Positions 36,324-45,754 of a stretch of 64,000 nt of DNA are shown in pieces. The translations under genes were made by a program, and so were the position numbers. This DNA comes from Autumnicola lenta (GTDB taxonomy: Bacteria; Bacteroidota; Bacteroidia; Flavobacteriales; Flavobacteriaceae). The stretch's first letter is position 1; each line of letters opens with the position of its first letter. A model generated the notes under the pieces. It did no database searches, was not told where the DNA came from, and saw only the letters and a list, made by a program, of their open reading frames with translations. The stretch is taken from positions 1-64,000 of the forward strand of contig NZ_JAVRHO010000008.1 in assembly GCF_031846515.1 (NCBI RefSeq). Direction: 5' to 3'.

Positions 36324-37862
36324 TTAACTTTCAGCATTATGAAAAGTTATCTTAAAGCAAGTGCCCACTTGAGGTTTACTATCCACTTTTATCTGGGCAT
36401 CATGTTCTTCAAGTATATTCTTTACCGAAGTTAAGCCCACACCAACTCCTGTGTTTTTATTAGTATAAAAAGCATCAAATATGCGATTTATTTCGTCTGG
36501 CTTCAGCCCATGTCCATTATCCCGGATGCTTAATACACAATTTGTAGTATGTTGGGTAATCTCTATTTCTATGATTCCTTTTTCCGGAGTAGTAGCCTCA
36601 CTGGCATTTACAATAATATTGAGTAAAGCGATAATGAGCTTTTCCTTATCTGCCAAGATATAACAGTCAGAACTTTCGTAGTTCTTTCTCACCGTTATAC
36701 CCGCTAAATAAATTCTGTCTGAAGCTCTCTCTATGGTTTGATCTAGAATTTCAGCAAGATTTTCTCTCTTTAATTCCGGAGACGTATAATTGGAAGAATC
36801 TAATAGATTATTTACTAAATTATTCAAAGTTTTGGTGCTTCTGGAAATAATACCTAAATAATTGGCTACCTGTTCTTCCTTACCGGGAGCGAATTTTTTA
36901 TTTAATATATCGCAAGCCATTCCAATGCTTGCTAAAGGATTGCGCAATTCATGAGCAAAAATCCGGGCAACCTCCCCTTGTATAGAAAGCCTTTCTGCTT
37001 TTAATAAAGCTTCTTGTGTATTTTTCTGCTCTGTTATATTCCTTACTAACAATACATATTCGCTTACCCAATGAGCATCTCGCCGCTCAAAAATTTTTCC
37101 GCGTACACTAAACCATTCCCAGGAGATGCCCCTTAATTTCAGACGTAATTCAATTTCCAGTATATCCTGATCATCCGATTTAATTAACTTCTTATGGAAA
37201 GCAATTATTTTTTCCCGGTCCTGTGGATGTATAAAAGGAAGGATTTCCGTTAATGGAGTTCCCTGGATTCTTTCTACCGTCATTCCCGCGTCAGGAAAAA
37301 TATCTTTATTAATATACCGGACACTATAGGAGTCAAGGTTAATAATAAGAATCGTTTCAGGGGAAGTGTGTTCTAATTGGGTTTTAAATCTTAAGGTTTC
37401 CTGGAGATGTTCAGACTCACTTTTTCTTATGGTGATATCTTCAATGGTGGCGATCAATAGATCATCCTGAGATTTAACTGTCATTTTGAACCAGTTATTA
37501 TAACCTTCTTTATCAAAATGAAATTCTTGTTCCATAGAATTTCCTGTAAGCATAACGTTTTTCAGCGCATCGAAAATTCCCAGTTCAACTCCATATCTGG
37601 AAGTTTCCAAATAGGTTTTTCCTAAAGGATCTACATCCAAATACATTTCCTGGAGTACCTTATTTATTTTGATAAACCTGAAATCCTTTATCCCCCCCTC
37701 ATTATGGTAAATCGTTTTAAAAACCGCTATTCCCTGATTAGTGGTATCAAAGACGGTTTGTAATAATCTTTTACTTGCAATGTCATGGCAATGATGCTCA
37801 AGATTTCTTTTTCGCTTGAATCTGAGCTTGTTAAATAATTTAGACATAGAAATTGAATGCAC
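36324..37862 (-). CDS. PAS-domain sensor histidine kinase
   Basis: A 512-residue soluble kinase: one PAS-like domain at about 35-148, a second at about 160-285 (PAS with a PAC segment), then His304 in FAHELRNPLAS. The ATPase domain is complete: N box LLNIIVNASEA, G1 DNGHGLKPDEI and a GVGVGLTSVKNI G2 region. It has no membrane helix and no adjacent response regulator except the receiver protein 2.3 kb away. A second in-frame ATG at codon 6 is a possible start. Confidence 0.92.
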   Translation of the reverse strand: MHSISMSKLFNKLRFKRKRNLEHHCHDIASKRLLQTVFDTTNQGIAVFKTIYHNEGGIKDFRFIKINKVLQEMYLDVDPLGKTYLETSRYGVELGIFDALKNVMLTGNSMEQEFHFDKEGYNNWFKMTVKSQDDLLIATIEDITIRKSESEHLQETLRFKTQLEHTSPETILIINLDSYSVRYINKDIFPDAGMTVERIQGTPLTEILPFIHPQDREKIIAFHKKLIKSDDQDILEIELRLKLRGISWEWFSVRGKIFERRDAHWVSEYVLLVRNITEQKNTQEALLKAERLSIQGEVARIFAHELRNPLASIGMACDILNKKFAPGKEEQVANYLGIISRSTKTLNNLVNNLLDSSNYTSPELKRENLAEILDQTIERASDRIYLAGITVRKNYESSDCYILADKEKLIIALLNIIVNASEATTPEKGIIEIEITQHTTNCVLSIRDNGHGLKPDEINRIFDAFYTNKNTGVGVGLTSVKNILEEHDAQIKVDSKPQVGTCFKITFHNAES

Positions 37863-38157
37863 CTTAGATGGCTTGAGTGCAAATTTAACATTTTTTTAGG
37901 AAATCTTCAATGAAAGGGGATTAATATAATTGTTAAAACGATGATTTCGAAAGATAAAAACTTACAATTAATCTTTTAAGTGATCTTATTCTTCGCTTAA
38001 TTTAAGGAGAGAAGTTTTATAGATTCTCTCTTTAAATTTCACAGTTGTTGATTCACTTTTAAAACTAAACTTTCAATTTTATTCAAATCCTGTCTTTCAA
38101 AAGAATAGGTTAAGAAAACTTAACAGAGGATTCGATTATAGTTAACGGAATAACGTA
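37863..38157. other. Intergenic, nothing recognised
   Basis: About 295 AT-rich bases between a kinase and a small membrane protein gene, with no supported gene or repeat. Confidence 0.4.
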
Positions 38158-38502
38158 TTAGAACCCCAAAACATGAATTAAGATCCAAACAAATCCAAAG
38201 AGGGCAATGCCTGCATGTACAACAGCCACCCATTTAGGTACATTTTTATGCCTAATATCACGGAAAAAAAGATAAAGGCCAACTACAGCTGCTATGGAAA
38301 AAATCGTAAAACTGTCCCAGTGCTTGTGGTGCGATTTCGTGGTAAGTGCATAAATAAGCAAAATGAGTATACCCAGAACAGCGAATGTACCATGGGCAAA
38401 TACAATAGCTTTAGGCGGATGTTTTTTCTGTAGCACATAGATTAAAAGATAGGCCCCGAGAAGAACTGCCAGGGTGAATGAAATTACTGCTGCAACTACC
38501 AT
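38158..38502 (-). CDS. Small four-helix membrane protein
   Basis: A 114-residue integral membrane protein with four hydrophobic helices (about 5-25, 31-52, 64-82, 92-112). His residues lie near helix ends (FAHGTFAV, VVHAGIALFG, TKSHHKHW), a pattern that could bind haem or metal but is not diagnostic. It lies 9 bases downstream of the FAD-Rieske oxidoreductase gene on the same strand and may be its membrane partner. The family is not recognised. Confidence 0.75.
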   Translation of the reverse strand: MVVAAVISFTLAVLLGAYLLIYVLQKKHPPKAIVFAHGTFAVLGILILLIYALTTKSHHKHWDSFTIFSIAAVVGLYLFFRDIRHKNVPKWVAVVHAGIALFGFVWILIHVLGF

Positions 38503-38511
38503 ATTGTTTAT

Positions 38512-40014
38512 TTATTTCTCAGGATTAATACTTCTTTTATCAAGTGGCGAAAACGCGGGGCCTTCAATAACTTCTCCCGTGGGTTTAAATCTGCTGCCAT
38601 GGCAGGGACAGTCCCATGTCTTCTCTTCATTATTCCAGTTAACAATGCATTCCATGTGCGTACAAACTGCCGATGCGGCACATAACGTGCCATCATCACT
38701 ACGGTGAACTGCCCATTTTTCATTTTTGATTTCGACAATTTTGCCTTCTCCTGCTTTTACTTCAGAAAACATTTCTGCATCGGCATTCCCCGGATAATCT
38801 TTAAGATATTCCCCAAGGACATTAAGATTTTCTTTTATAAAAGATTTAGCTGATTTTAAAGGTGTAAATCTTTTTGCCTTGTAAATTTCTGCCCAATTGT
38901 TTTCTTTTCCGGTAAACAGGTCACGGAAAATCAATGCCGAAACCACTCCATACGTGAGACCATCTGTTGAAAAACCTGTAGCAACGAAAATATTGTCATC
39001 TGTACTTTCACCAATGTAAGGAAGCCCGTCTGAAGATTTGTAGTGCTGGGCAGACCATTTATAAGCTACTGTGTCAACATCATAATGTCTTTTCAAATTC
39101 TTTTCAAGATCTCCAAAATAATCCTTGTTTTCATCGGCCTGTCCTACTTTATGGTGATAGCCAACAGTAATTAAAAACTTTCCTTCTTCAGTTTCATAAG
39201 TACGCAGGGAGGGATGTGTTTTTGATTCGGCACTCCAGAAAATACCTTCTGGATAATCCCCGGATCGTAAGCGAGCCGCCAGAGCATATTCGCGGTGAGG
39301 AAAAATAGCCATTTGAAGTCCATAAATGCCTTTAGGACTATGGGTTGCCAGCACTACTTTTTTTGCCCTCACTTTTGCTGTAGGGGTATGCAAGACGTGT
39401 AGAGAACCTTTCTCTATATGATGAACCGGCGAATTTTCATATATACTACAGTAATTTTGGTCTACCTTTTGGGCAAGACCGGCAACAAATGCAGCAGGAT
39501 TGAATTGGGCCTGGTTTTCAACCCTAATACCCGATTTTATATTGAAGGGCAACGAAGTTGATGTTATATCCTGCACTTCCAGACCAAATTTTTCCAGTGT
39601 ATCTTTTGTGGTTTTAATTGTTTCTTCTTCGCCTGTTTCACTGTATAACACCCATGGCTGTCTTTTAAAACTACAATCTATCGCATATTTTTTAATCAGA
39701 TCTTCAATGAGATTGATCGCGGTTGTACGAGATTCAGCCACTTTCCTGGCTGTCTTGTCGTTGAACTTTGACTGGATATGATGTAGCCGGTTGTCCACCA
39801 TAGTATAAAGATTACCGGTAGAACCAGCGGTTGTGCCTCCACCCACGTCCATGCTTTCCAAAACGGCGACTTGAATACCTTCCTCAGCCAGAAGGTAAGC
39901 AGTAGTAATTCCGGTAATGCCACCCCCTACAATGGCAACTTCGACCTCTATATCTTCACTTAAAGAAATGGCCTTAGCATTAGAGGCCTTCGCTTTCCAA
40001 ATTGATTCCGTCAT
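38512..40014 (-). CDS. FAD oxidoreductase with C-terminal Rieske domain
   Basis: A 500-residue flavoenzyme: an N-terminal DAO-type FAD domain with GGGITGITTAYLLAEEG (about 30-46) and a C-terminal Rieske [2Fe-2S] domain with Cys451-x-His453 and Cys469-x2-His472, all four ligands present. FAD-Rieske fusions of this kind are known from many bacteria, but substrates are mostly undefined. There is no signal peptide. The small four-helix membrane protein downstream is in the same unit; the channel-like gene lies 48 bases upstream on the same strand. Confidence 0.92.
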   Translation of the reverse strand: MTESIWKAKASNAKAISLSEDIEVEVAIVGGGITGITTAYLLAEEGIQVAVLESMDVGGGTTAGSTGNLYTMVDNRLHHIQSKFNDKTARKVAESRTTAINLIEDLIKKYAIDCSFKRQPWVLYSETGEEETIKTTKDTLEKFGLEVQDITSTSLPFNIKSGIRVENQAQFNPAAFVAGLAQKVDQNYCSIYENSPVHHIEKGSLHVLHTPTAKVRAKKVVLATHSPKGIYGLQMAIFPHREYALAARLRSGDYPEGIFWSAESKTHPSLRTYETEEGKFLITVGYHHKVGQADENKDYFGDLEKNLKRHYDVDTVAYKWSAQHYKSSDGLPYIGESTDDNIFVATGFSTDGLTYGVVSALIFRDLFTGKENNWAEIYKAKRFTPLKSAKSFIKENLNVLGEYLKDYPGNADAEMFSEVKAGEGKIVEIKNEKWAVHRSDDGTLCAASAVCTHMECIVNWNNEEKTWDCPCHGSRFKPTGEVIEGPAFSPLDKRSINPEK

Positions 40015-40062
40015 GAGTTTTATTTTTTTATAAATTTAATAGCGAATTATTGGATACTTGTT

Positions 40063-41040
40063 TTAGTTTTTCTGATCCTGTTCCACGACCTGACGCCAGC
40101 TAAGACCCTCACTTTTAAGCAAGCCCTCCAGGATACGCCTACGCTCGATCAACTCTTGTGAGTTTCTTTCAGTCAAACTGTGTGGTAAATCTTCACTGCT
40201 TCGGGAAGCTTCAGCTTTAGGCAAGCTGCGCGAGAAATTTTTATCCAGATTTTGAAGGAAATTTGACAGAGAAGAACGCAAAATTTCCAGTTCCTCCCGA
40301 AGATTTTCTCCCTTTTTAGATTTAAGAAGAAACGTTAAAGCCTCATCTAATCTTGCGATATTAATACTGAACGAATCTTTCACTTCGGACCGGCTGTAAA
40401 AATGAACAACCGGATAAGCCTGATGACTTACGGAATGCCCGTCTACCTTCTCCTGAAGTTCAAGAATCTGTTGGAAACTATAGGAAGAATCCAAGGCAAG
40501 TATTTTCTTTACTATGGCCTGTGGATTATGACCCAAATTATAGATACTTTTTGCCAGGGTTCTTTTCTTTACCACAGCAGATGAAACGGAAAGAAAATAA
40601 GTCATCGAGCTGGTGAAAAAAATAAAACCGAAGAAAGAAAAGCAACTTGTGACCAGTTCAAAAAAAGGCGATGTAGGCTTAAAATTTCCCATCCCCAGGG
40701 TAGAAAGTGTATAACCGGTAAAATAGAGCCGTTCCCAGTAATTTGCTACTCTGCCGCTACTGTTGGTAATAGCCTCGGGGTTTGAGGAATAAACCAGGAA
40801 AAGTCCAAGCCAAATCAGAAAAAGCCATACAACGAGGATCATAAGATTTATGAATAGCCCGTGATAATTATAGACTTTTCTCCCAAAAGTCCTTACGAAA
40901 AACTGAAGTATCCTATCGGACAAAATTGCTACATTTTTAGAAACAAAACCCGCTCCGCTGGCGGAAAGAGTAGTGTAAAAAAAATCATGTATAGCTATTA
41001 ATAGTATAATGAATCCAAGGATTAGTAATGTTTCTGACAT
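40063..41040 (-). CDS. Two-pore-helix ion channel-like protein, odd filter
   Basis: A 325-residue protein with helices at about 4-24 and 62-85, a pore loop at about 104-122 and a final helix at about 125-150, then a long soluble, partly coiled C-terminus. It resembles the Ion_trans_2 potassium-channel family, but the selectivity filter reads T114-L-G-M-G-N-F120 where K+ channels have TVGYGD. Tyr and Asp are both replaced, so selectivity may differ. It could be a K+ or non-selective channel. It is probably in one unit with the FAD-Rieske gene downstream. Confidence 0.82.
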   Translation of the reverse strand: MSETLLILGFIILLIAIHDFFYTTLSASGAGFVSKNVAILSDRILQFFVRTFGRKVYNYHGLFINLMILVVWLFLIWLGLFLVYSSNPEAITNSSGRVANYWERLYFTGYTLSTLGMGNFKPTSPFFELVTSCFSFFGFIFFTSSMTYFLSVSSAVVKKRTLAKSIYNLGHNPQAIVKKILALDSSYSFQQILELQEKVDGHSVSHQAYPVVHFYSRSEVKDSFSINIARLDEALTFLLKSKKGENLREELEILRSSLSNFLQNLDKNFSRSLPKAEASRSSEDLPHSLTERNSQELIERRRILEGLLKSEGLSWRQVVEQDQKN

Positions 41041-41117
41041 TTTATTATTTAAATAAATGTTTATTTAAACCTAAGATTGTAATTTTTGAAGAAGCCAATA
41101 TAGATGTATGCTAAAAT

Positions 41118-41306
41118 TTATCCTGAAATCCTACAAAAAAACGAATCATTAGGTGCGACTTCTTTCTCTCCTTTAGAATCAACCTGCATTATGGGCTCGC
41201 AGAAAACTTCTTCTGCTATCCACCACCCCAACTCTACAATTACTATTGAAGCGAAAATAAGATACCATAGCCGTTTATTCGCCACTCTCTCTTTTTTGGA
41301 TCCCAT
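41118..41306 (-). CDS. Small single-span membrane protein
   Basis: A 62-residue reading frame from ATG at 41306 (a TTG lies 18 bases further upstream). It has a basic N-terminus, one helix at about 14-33 (LIFASIVIVELGWWIAEEVF) and a short polar tail with two Cys. The frame on the other strand over the same DNA has no such structure. No homologue is recognised. An 18-base word repeated elsewhere in the window lies 54-71 bases upstream of its start. Confidence 0.5.
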   Translation of the reverse strand: MGSKKERVANKRLWYLIFASIVIVELGWWIAEEVFCEPIMQVDSKGEKEVAPNDSFFCRISG

Positions 41307-41359
41307 AGTGTAATTTGCAGTCAATTTTTAACAAATTAGTTATTATTAATCTCGCCCCG

Positions 41360-41377
41360 TTCTATTATTATGGAAAA
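41360..41377 (+). promoter_or_regulatory. Repeated word TTCTATTATTATGGAAAA, copy 1
   Basis: This 18-base word recurs exactly, reversed, at 56336-56353, and its last 12 bases recur at 51503-51514 in front of another gene of the metal island. All three are intergenic. It may be a regulator site; chance is not excluded in AT-rich DNA. Confidence 0.4.
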
Positions 41378-41452
41378 TACATTAACTATTCCAGGATAGT
41401 GGTCATTCAGCCTATAATGTATCTTTAAGAAACCGTGTATTTTCACTAGATG

Positions 41453-44422
41453 CTAAACCTTTGCTGCTCTAAGGCGCAAAGCATTTGCAATCACTGAAAC
41501 AGAACTCAGGCTCATAGCCAAAGCAGCAATCATAGGTGAAAGCAGTATTCCGAAAAATGGGTACAGCAGTCCTGCTGCAATTGGAATACCGAGGGTATTG
41601 TATATCAGCGCGAAAAAAAGGTTCTGTTTAATATTCTTCATAACCTTTTGGCTCAAAATTTTAGCCTTGGCAATGCCTTTTAAATCCCCTTTCACAAGAG
41701 TAATTCCTGCACTTTCAATAGCAACATCTGTCCCGGTACCCATTGCTATTCCAATATCGGCCTGAGCTAAAGCAGGCGCATCATTTATTCCGTCGCCTGC
41801 CATGGCTACTTTCTTACCTTTCATCTGTAAACGTTCAACTTCTTTTAATTTATCCTCCGGCAGCATTTGTGCTTTAAAGCCGTCCAGGTTTAAAGTTTCA
41901 CTGACAGCTTTGGCAGTATCTTCATTGTCCCCGGTTAGCATGAATACCTCTATTCCCAGATCATGGAGTTCTTGGATGGCTTCTTTACTCGAAGCCTTAA
42001 TTTTATCTGATATAACCACAAAGCCAATAACCCGGTTTCCTTCAGCTAAATAGGAAACGGTTTTCCCTAATTGCTGTTCTGTTCTTACCTGTTCACGAAG
42101 TTCATCAGAAATTTGAGCGTTTTCCTGCTCCATTAACCTGTCATTTCCTAAAGCTATTTTCTTCCCGTTTAGTTCAGCGGTAACCCCTTTTCCTGTGATC
42201 GCATTAAAATTAGAGACTGATTTTATTTCTATTTCCTTTTCTTCAGCGTAACGTACAGTTGCTTCTGCCAAAGGATGTTCACTACTGCTATTAACCGAAG
42301 CTATCTTCTGAAGGATCTCTTTTTCATAAAATTTTGATGATGCAGGAACTACCTTTTCTACTGAAGGTTTTCCTTCAGTGACAGTTCCTGTTTTGTCTAT
42401 TATTACCACATCAACCTTATTAAACCTTTCGAGTGATTCGGCATTTTTTATAAGAACTCCCGATTGCGCACCTTTTCCCACCCCTACCATGATAGACATT
42501 GGCGTAGCCAATCCCAAAGCACAGGGACAGGCAATGATCAATACTGCAATGGCATTAACCAGCGCAAAAACGTATGAAGGTTCAGGACCAAAAATTGCCC
42601 AGATAATAAAGGTTAAAACAGACACTGCAACTACAACCGGAACAAAATAACCTGAGATCCTGTCAGCAAGTTTTTGAATTGGTGCCCGGGACCTACTCGC
42701 AGCATTTACCATTTCAATAATTTGTGAGAGAAGGGTTTCTGATCCTACTTTTTCAGCCACCATTATGAAGGTTTTGTTTCCATTTATAGTCCCCGAGCTT
42801 ACTTTATCGCCTACCTCCTTATCCACCGGAATAGGTTCCCCTGTTATCATGGATTCGTCAATGTTGCTTTCCCCTTCCTTTATACTTCCATCTACAGGAA
42901 TTTTCTCTCCCGGTTTTACCCGAAGCAGGTCTCCCCTATTGATGTCGTCTATCATCACCACCTGCTCTTTTCCATCGACTATACGGGTAGCTTTGTTTGG
43001 TGCGAGCTTTAAAAGTTCCTTAATGGCTGAATTTGTCTTTCCATGAGCTCGTGCTTCAAGCAACTGCCCAAGGAGCACGAGTGTGAGGATGATTGTCGCC
43101 ACTTCATAATAGACAAAAACAGTACCCTGTTCTGTTTTAAATTGAGCAGGAAGAACATCTGGAAACAACATAGCTGCCACGCTGAAAAGCCAGGCCACCC
43201 CTGCACCTATCCCTATTAGCGTAAACATGTTTAGGTTCCACGTCTTTATAGATCTATAGGCACGTTCAAAAAACATCCATGTGGCATAGAAAACAACAGG
43301 AATAGATAATCCAAACTGAACCCAGTTCCAATACTCCCAATCCATTACCTCCATCAGTGGATTATCTGAAAATATTTCTTCAGACATCGCTATTATTAGA
43401 ATAGGAATGGTGAAGGCAGTAGCAACCCAGAACTTCTGCAGCAGTTTCTTATAGGTCTTGTCATCTTCATCCACACCTCCTTCCATAGGAACAAGATCCA
43501 TTCCGCAGATTGGGCAGGAACCCATTTCATCCTCTACTATTTCAGGATGCATGGGGCAGGTAAATCGCTGAGGCATCTTTTGCGAGGACGGTGCTTCAAC
43601 GAGATCCATCCCACACACCGGGCAATCTCCGGGTTTATCATACGTTTTTTCCCCCTCACAGTGCATAGGGCAATAAAAGGAGCCAGATCCTCCCGCAACT
43701 TTTTCTGTACTTTTTTTAGAAGGCTTTTTAGCTTTCTCTCCCGGCATAGTGATAGAATAAGTTCCTCCATCATCCTCCAGTTTTTTCTGAAATGTTTTAA
43801 GTGGAATATGTTTATCCATCTCTATCACCGCCTCTTCCTTTTCCAGGTTTACCGATGTATTGGTGACCCCTTCTACTTCGCTCAAAGCTTTTTCCACATG
43901 ACTTCTGCAACCGCTGCAGGTCATTCCATGAACGGCATAAGTGTGCTTCATCTTTTTTTCACTGCTACGTCCTTCTGAAGGTTGAGAAATTCTGTAATTT
44001 GAATCTTTTAAAGCCTCCTGAAATTGAATAATTTCAATATGGCGTTCCATCTCTATAGTAGCTTCCGCTTTTTCAAGATTAACAGAGGCCTTTGTGACTC
44101 CCTCTACTTCATTTAAGGTTTTTTCAACATGGCTACGGCAACCATTGCAGGTCATCCCGTGAACCGCATAGGTGTGTGTCATAGTTGAGTGTGAATCCTC
44201 TTCCTCCTCACTAGGTAGAGCAATAGAATAGCTTCCTTTCGTTTCTTCCAGTGCCTGTTGTAGCTTTGCCAGGGGCACATGCTGCTTCATCTCAATAACT
44301 GCCTGTTTATCCTGAAGGCTTACTTCAACATTAGAGACCCCTTCAACTCCCTGCAAAGCTTTCTCCACTTTACTGCGACAACCGTTGCAGGTCATACCTG
44401 AAATTGTATACCTCTGTTTCAT
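41453..44422 (-). CDS. copA: Cu+-translocating P-type ATPase with three HMA domains
   Basis: A 989-residue copper-export pump. Three N-terminal HMA domains carry GMTCxGC (Cys pairs 12/15, 92/95, 169/172). Two heavy-metal-binding modules follow at 251-273 and 289-309 (CPMH...CPVCGMDL and CPMHPE...CPICGMDLVP). The pump body has the CPC metal site in ACPCALGLATP, the DKTGT phosphorylation site, EHPLAE and GDGINDAPAL. HMA2 and HMA3 are close repeats, so the array grew by internal duplication. The inner-membrane pump probably removes cytoplasmic Cu(I). Gene order places the AraC regulator upstream. Confidence 0.96.
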   Translation of the reverse strand: MKQRYTISGMTCNGCRSKVEKALQGVEGVSNVEVSLQDKQAVIEMKQHVPLAKLQQALEETKGSYSIALPSEEEEDSHSTMTHTYAVHGMTCNGCRSHVEKTLNEVEGVTKASVNLEKAEATIEMERHIEIIQFQEALKDSNYRISQPSEGRSSEKKMKHTYAVHGMTCSGCRSHVEKALSEVEGVTNTSVNLEKEEAVIEMDKHIPLKTFQKKLEDDGGTYSITMPGEKAKKPSKKSTEKVAGGSGSFYCPMHCEGEKTYDKPGDCPVCGMDLVEAPSSQKMPQRFTCPMHPEIVEDEMGSCPICGMDLVPMEGGVDEDDKTYKKLLQKFWVATAFTIPILIIAMSEEIFSDNPLMEVMDWEYWNWVQFGLSIPVVFYATWMFFERAYRSIKTWNLNMFTLIGIGAGVAWLFSVAAMLFPDVLPAQFKTEQGTVFVYYEVATIILTLVLLGQLLEARAHGKTNSAIKELLKLAPNKATRIVDGKEQVVMIDDINRGDLLRVKPGEKIPVDGSIKEGESNIDESMITGEPIPVDKEVGDKVSSGTINGNKTFIMVAEKVGSETLLSQIIEMVNAASRSRAPIQKLADRISGYFVPVVVAVSVLTFIIWAIFGPEPSYVFALVNAIAVLIIACPCALGLATPMSIMVGVGKGAQSGVLIKNAESLERFNKVDVVIIDKTGTVTEGKPSVEKVVPASSKFYEKEILQKIASVNSSSEHPLAEATVRYAEEKEIEIKSVSNFNAITGKGVTAELNGKKIALGNDRLMEQENAQISDELREQVRTEQQLGKTVSYLAEGNRVIGFVVISDKIKASSKEAIQELHDLGIEVFMLTGDNEDTAKAVSETLNLDGFKAQMLPEDKLKEVERLQMKGKKVAMAGDGINDAPALAQADIGIAMGTGTDVAIESAGITLVKGDLKGIAKAKILSQKVMKNIKQNLFFALIYNTLGIPIAAGLLYPFFGILLSPMIAALAMSLSSVSVIANALRLRAAKV

Positions 44423-45090
44423 GACATATTATTTGCTACTTATATTCTCTTACCTTTGTGTCCTAAAATAAACGGTGCATATGACCACAGCATTTCGAAA
44501 AGATCAGACTGTTTTATATTCCTCCATAAATGCTAATTAGAAAAACCCAGCAAATTGGGTTTTTATGTTTTTTGTAAAAAAAAGGAATATTTCCTCAAGG
44601 TTCTTGTAAAGCAAGAATGGAGTCGCGGACTTCTACACAGTACAAAGCTTGTCCAGCCGGATATACCGCACCCTCTTCTTAATGTTTTCCTCTTTCAAAC
44701 AGGCCTCAGCATAAATTTCATACGCTGCACAATCGTAAAACGTTTTGCTTATTCTTAATTCTTGGTATTTTTTCTTTAACTTTTTCTCAATTTACAATAT
44801 CTCAAGCGCATTTTTTTTGAAGTTTATGGTAAAATCATTAGGTATTATGATTTTATGAATCTTTTAGTACAAGATCATTAGTGTGCTAATTACAAGAAGC
44901 TGCGGTTTAAAAGTATTTTCAGCTTAACAATGTAGAGGGTTCTCTAGTGCTTGTCAAAGATTCTTTCTAAGTAAGGACTGGGTAAAATTAACTCCTTCGC
45001 AGTGCTAGCCAGGAAGAGGGCCATAAAAATCACCATAAGAGAAACGATAGCTCGAAATTTATGAATCTACTCAGATGATTTGGTAGTCTC
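44423..45090. other. Intergenic, no gene supported
   Basis: About 670 bases between the AraC gene and copA. No convincing reading frame is seen. It contains one hairpin (44541-44564, listed separately) and presumably the copA promoter, which I could not place. Confidence 0.4.
44541..44564. terminator. Terminator-like hairpin upstream of copA
   Basis: A 9-bp stem (aaaaaccca / tgggttttt) with a 6-base loop. A and T tracts on both sides would serve either strand. No gene ends close by, so it may be a remnant, or may shield copA from the AraC transcript. Confidence 0.6.
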
Positions 45091-45702
45091 TCAGAGCCTA
45101 TTCAGATCTATTTTACGTTTTTCCTCTTTATTTTTATAATCCGATGGGGTTACACCGGTAGCTTTTTTAAACTGAGTTGATAAGTAAGTAGCACTGCTAT
45201 ATCCCATTTCATGAGCAATCTCTAAAATAGTAAGCTCGTTATACTCCAATAACTCCTTTATTCTTTCTATTTTTATTTCACTATGAAACTTCTGAATATT
45301 TTTTCCCTCAATTTTGGTAAAGATATGAGTAAGGTGGCTATAATCGTAGTGTAAACGATTGGTCAATAGATCTGAAATCTTCTGTTCTCCAAAATCTTCC
45401 TCCTTGTAAACCCGCGCAATTATTATTGATTTTATCTGGTTCACCAGTCGCTCATTCTTTTCAAAAATAAGCTCAAATCCCACTTTACGCAACTCCTCCT
45501 GGAGCAACGGAAACTCAAGATCAGAGAGATCTCTTTCCAACTCTGCCTCTCCCAAAGACACTTTCTTAAAAGGAATTTTTAATGCAGTCAATATTTCTCT
45601 TACGCTCCTTTTGCATCGCTGGCAAACCACATTTTTAATCTGAATAACTTTATGATTTTCAATATTGTTCGAATTCCTGTCAATTAAAACTTCCTTTGTC
45701 AT
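45091..45702 (-). CDS. AraC-family regulator with N-terminal CxxC domain
   Basis: A 203-residue transcription regulator. The C-terminal half (about 100-195) is an AraC double HTH, with ILEIAHEMGYSSATYLSTQFKKATGVTPSDYK the best-conserved part. The N-terminal 80 residues have the size and layout of an HMA-like domain with Cys27-x-x-Cys30 (VCQRC) and a following helix, so it could bind Cu(I) or another thiophilic metal directly. It lies at the head of the copper genes, beside copA. A direct metal-sensing AraC regulator is inference, though well supported by context. Confidence 0.88.
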   Translation of the reverse strand: MTKEVLIDRNSNNIENHKVIQIKNVVCQRCKRSVREILTALKIPFKKVSLGEAELERDLSDLEFPLLQEELRKVGFELIFEKNERLVNQIKSIIIARVYKEEDFGEQKISDLLTNRLHYDYSHLTHIFTKIEGKNIQKFHSEIKIERIKELLEYNELTILEIAHEMGYSSATYLSTQFKKATGVTPSDYKNKEEKRKIDLNRL

Positions 45703-45754
45703 TGTTGCTGGTTTATTAGTTCTTTAGGTTGTATGCTTAGTCATTTATCCACCG

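Noticed and set aside
41104..41313. Plus-strand reading frame opposite the small membrane protein
   Set aside because: Composition lacks structure, while the minus-strand frame has a proper membrane helix with basic start.
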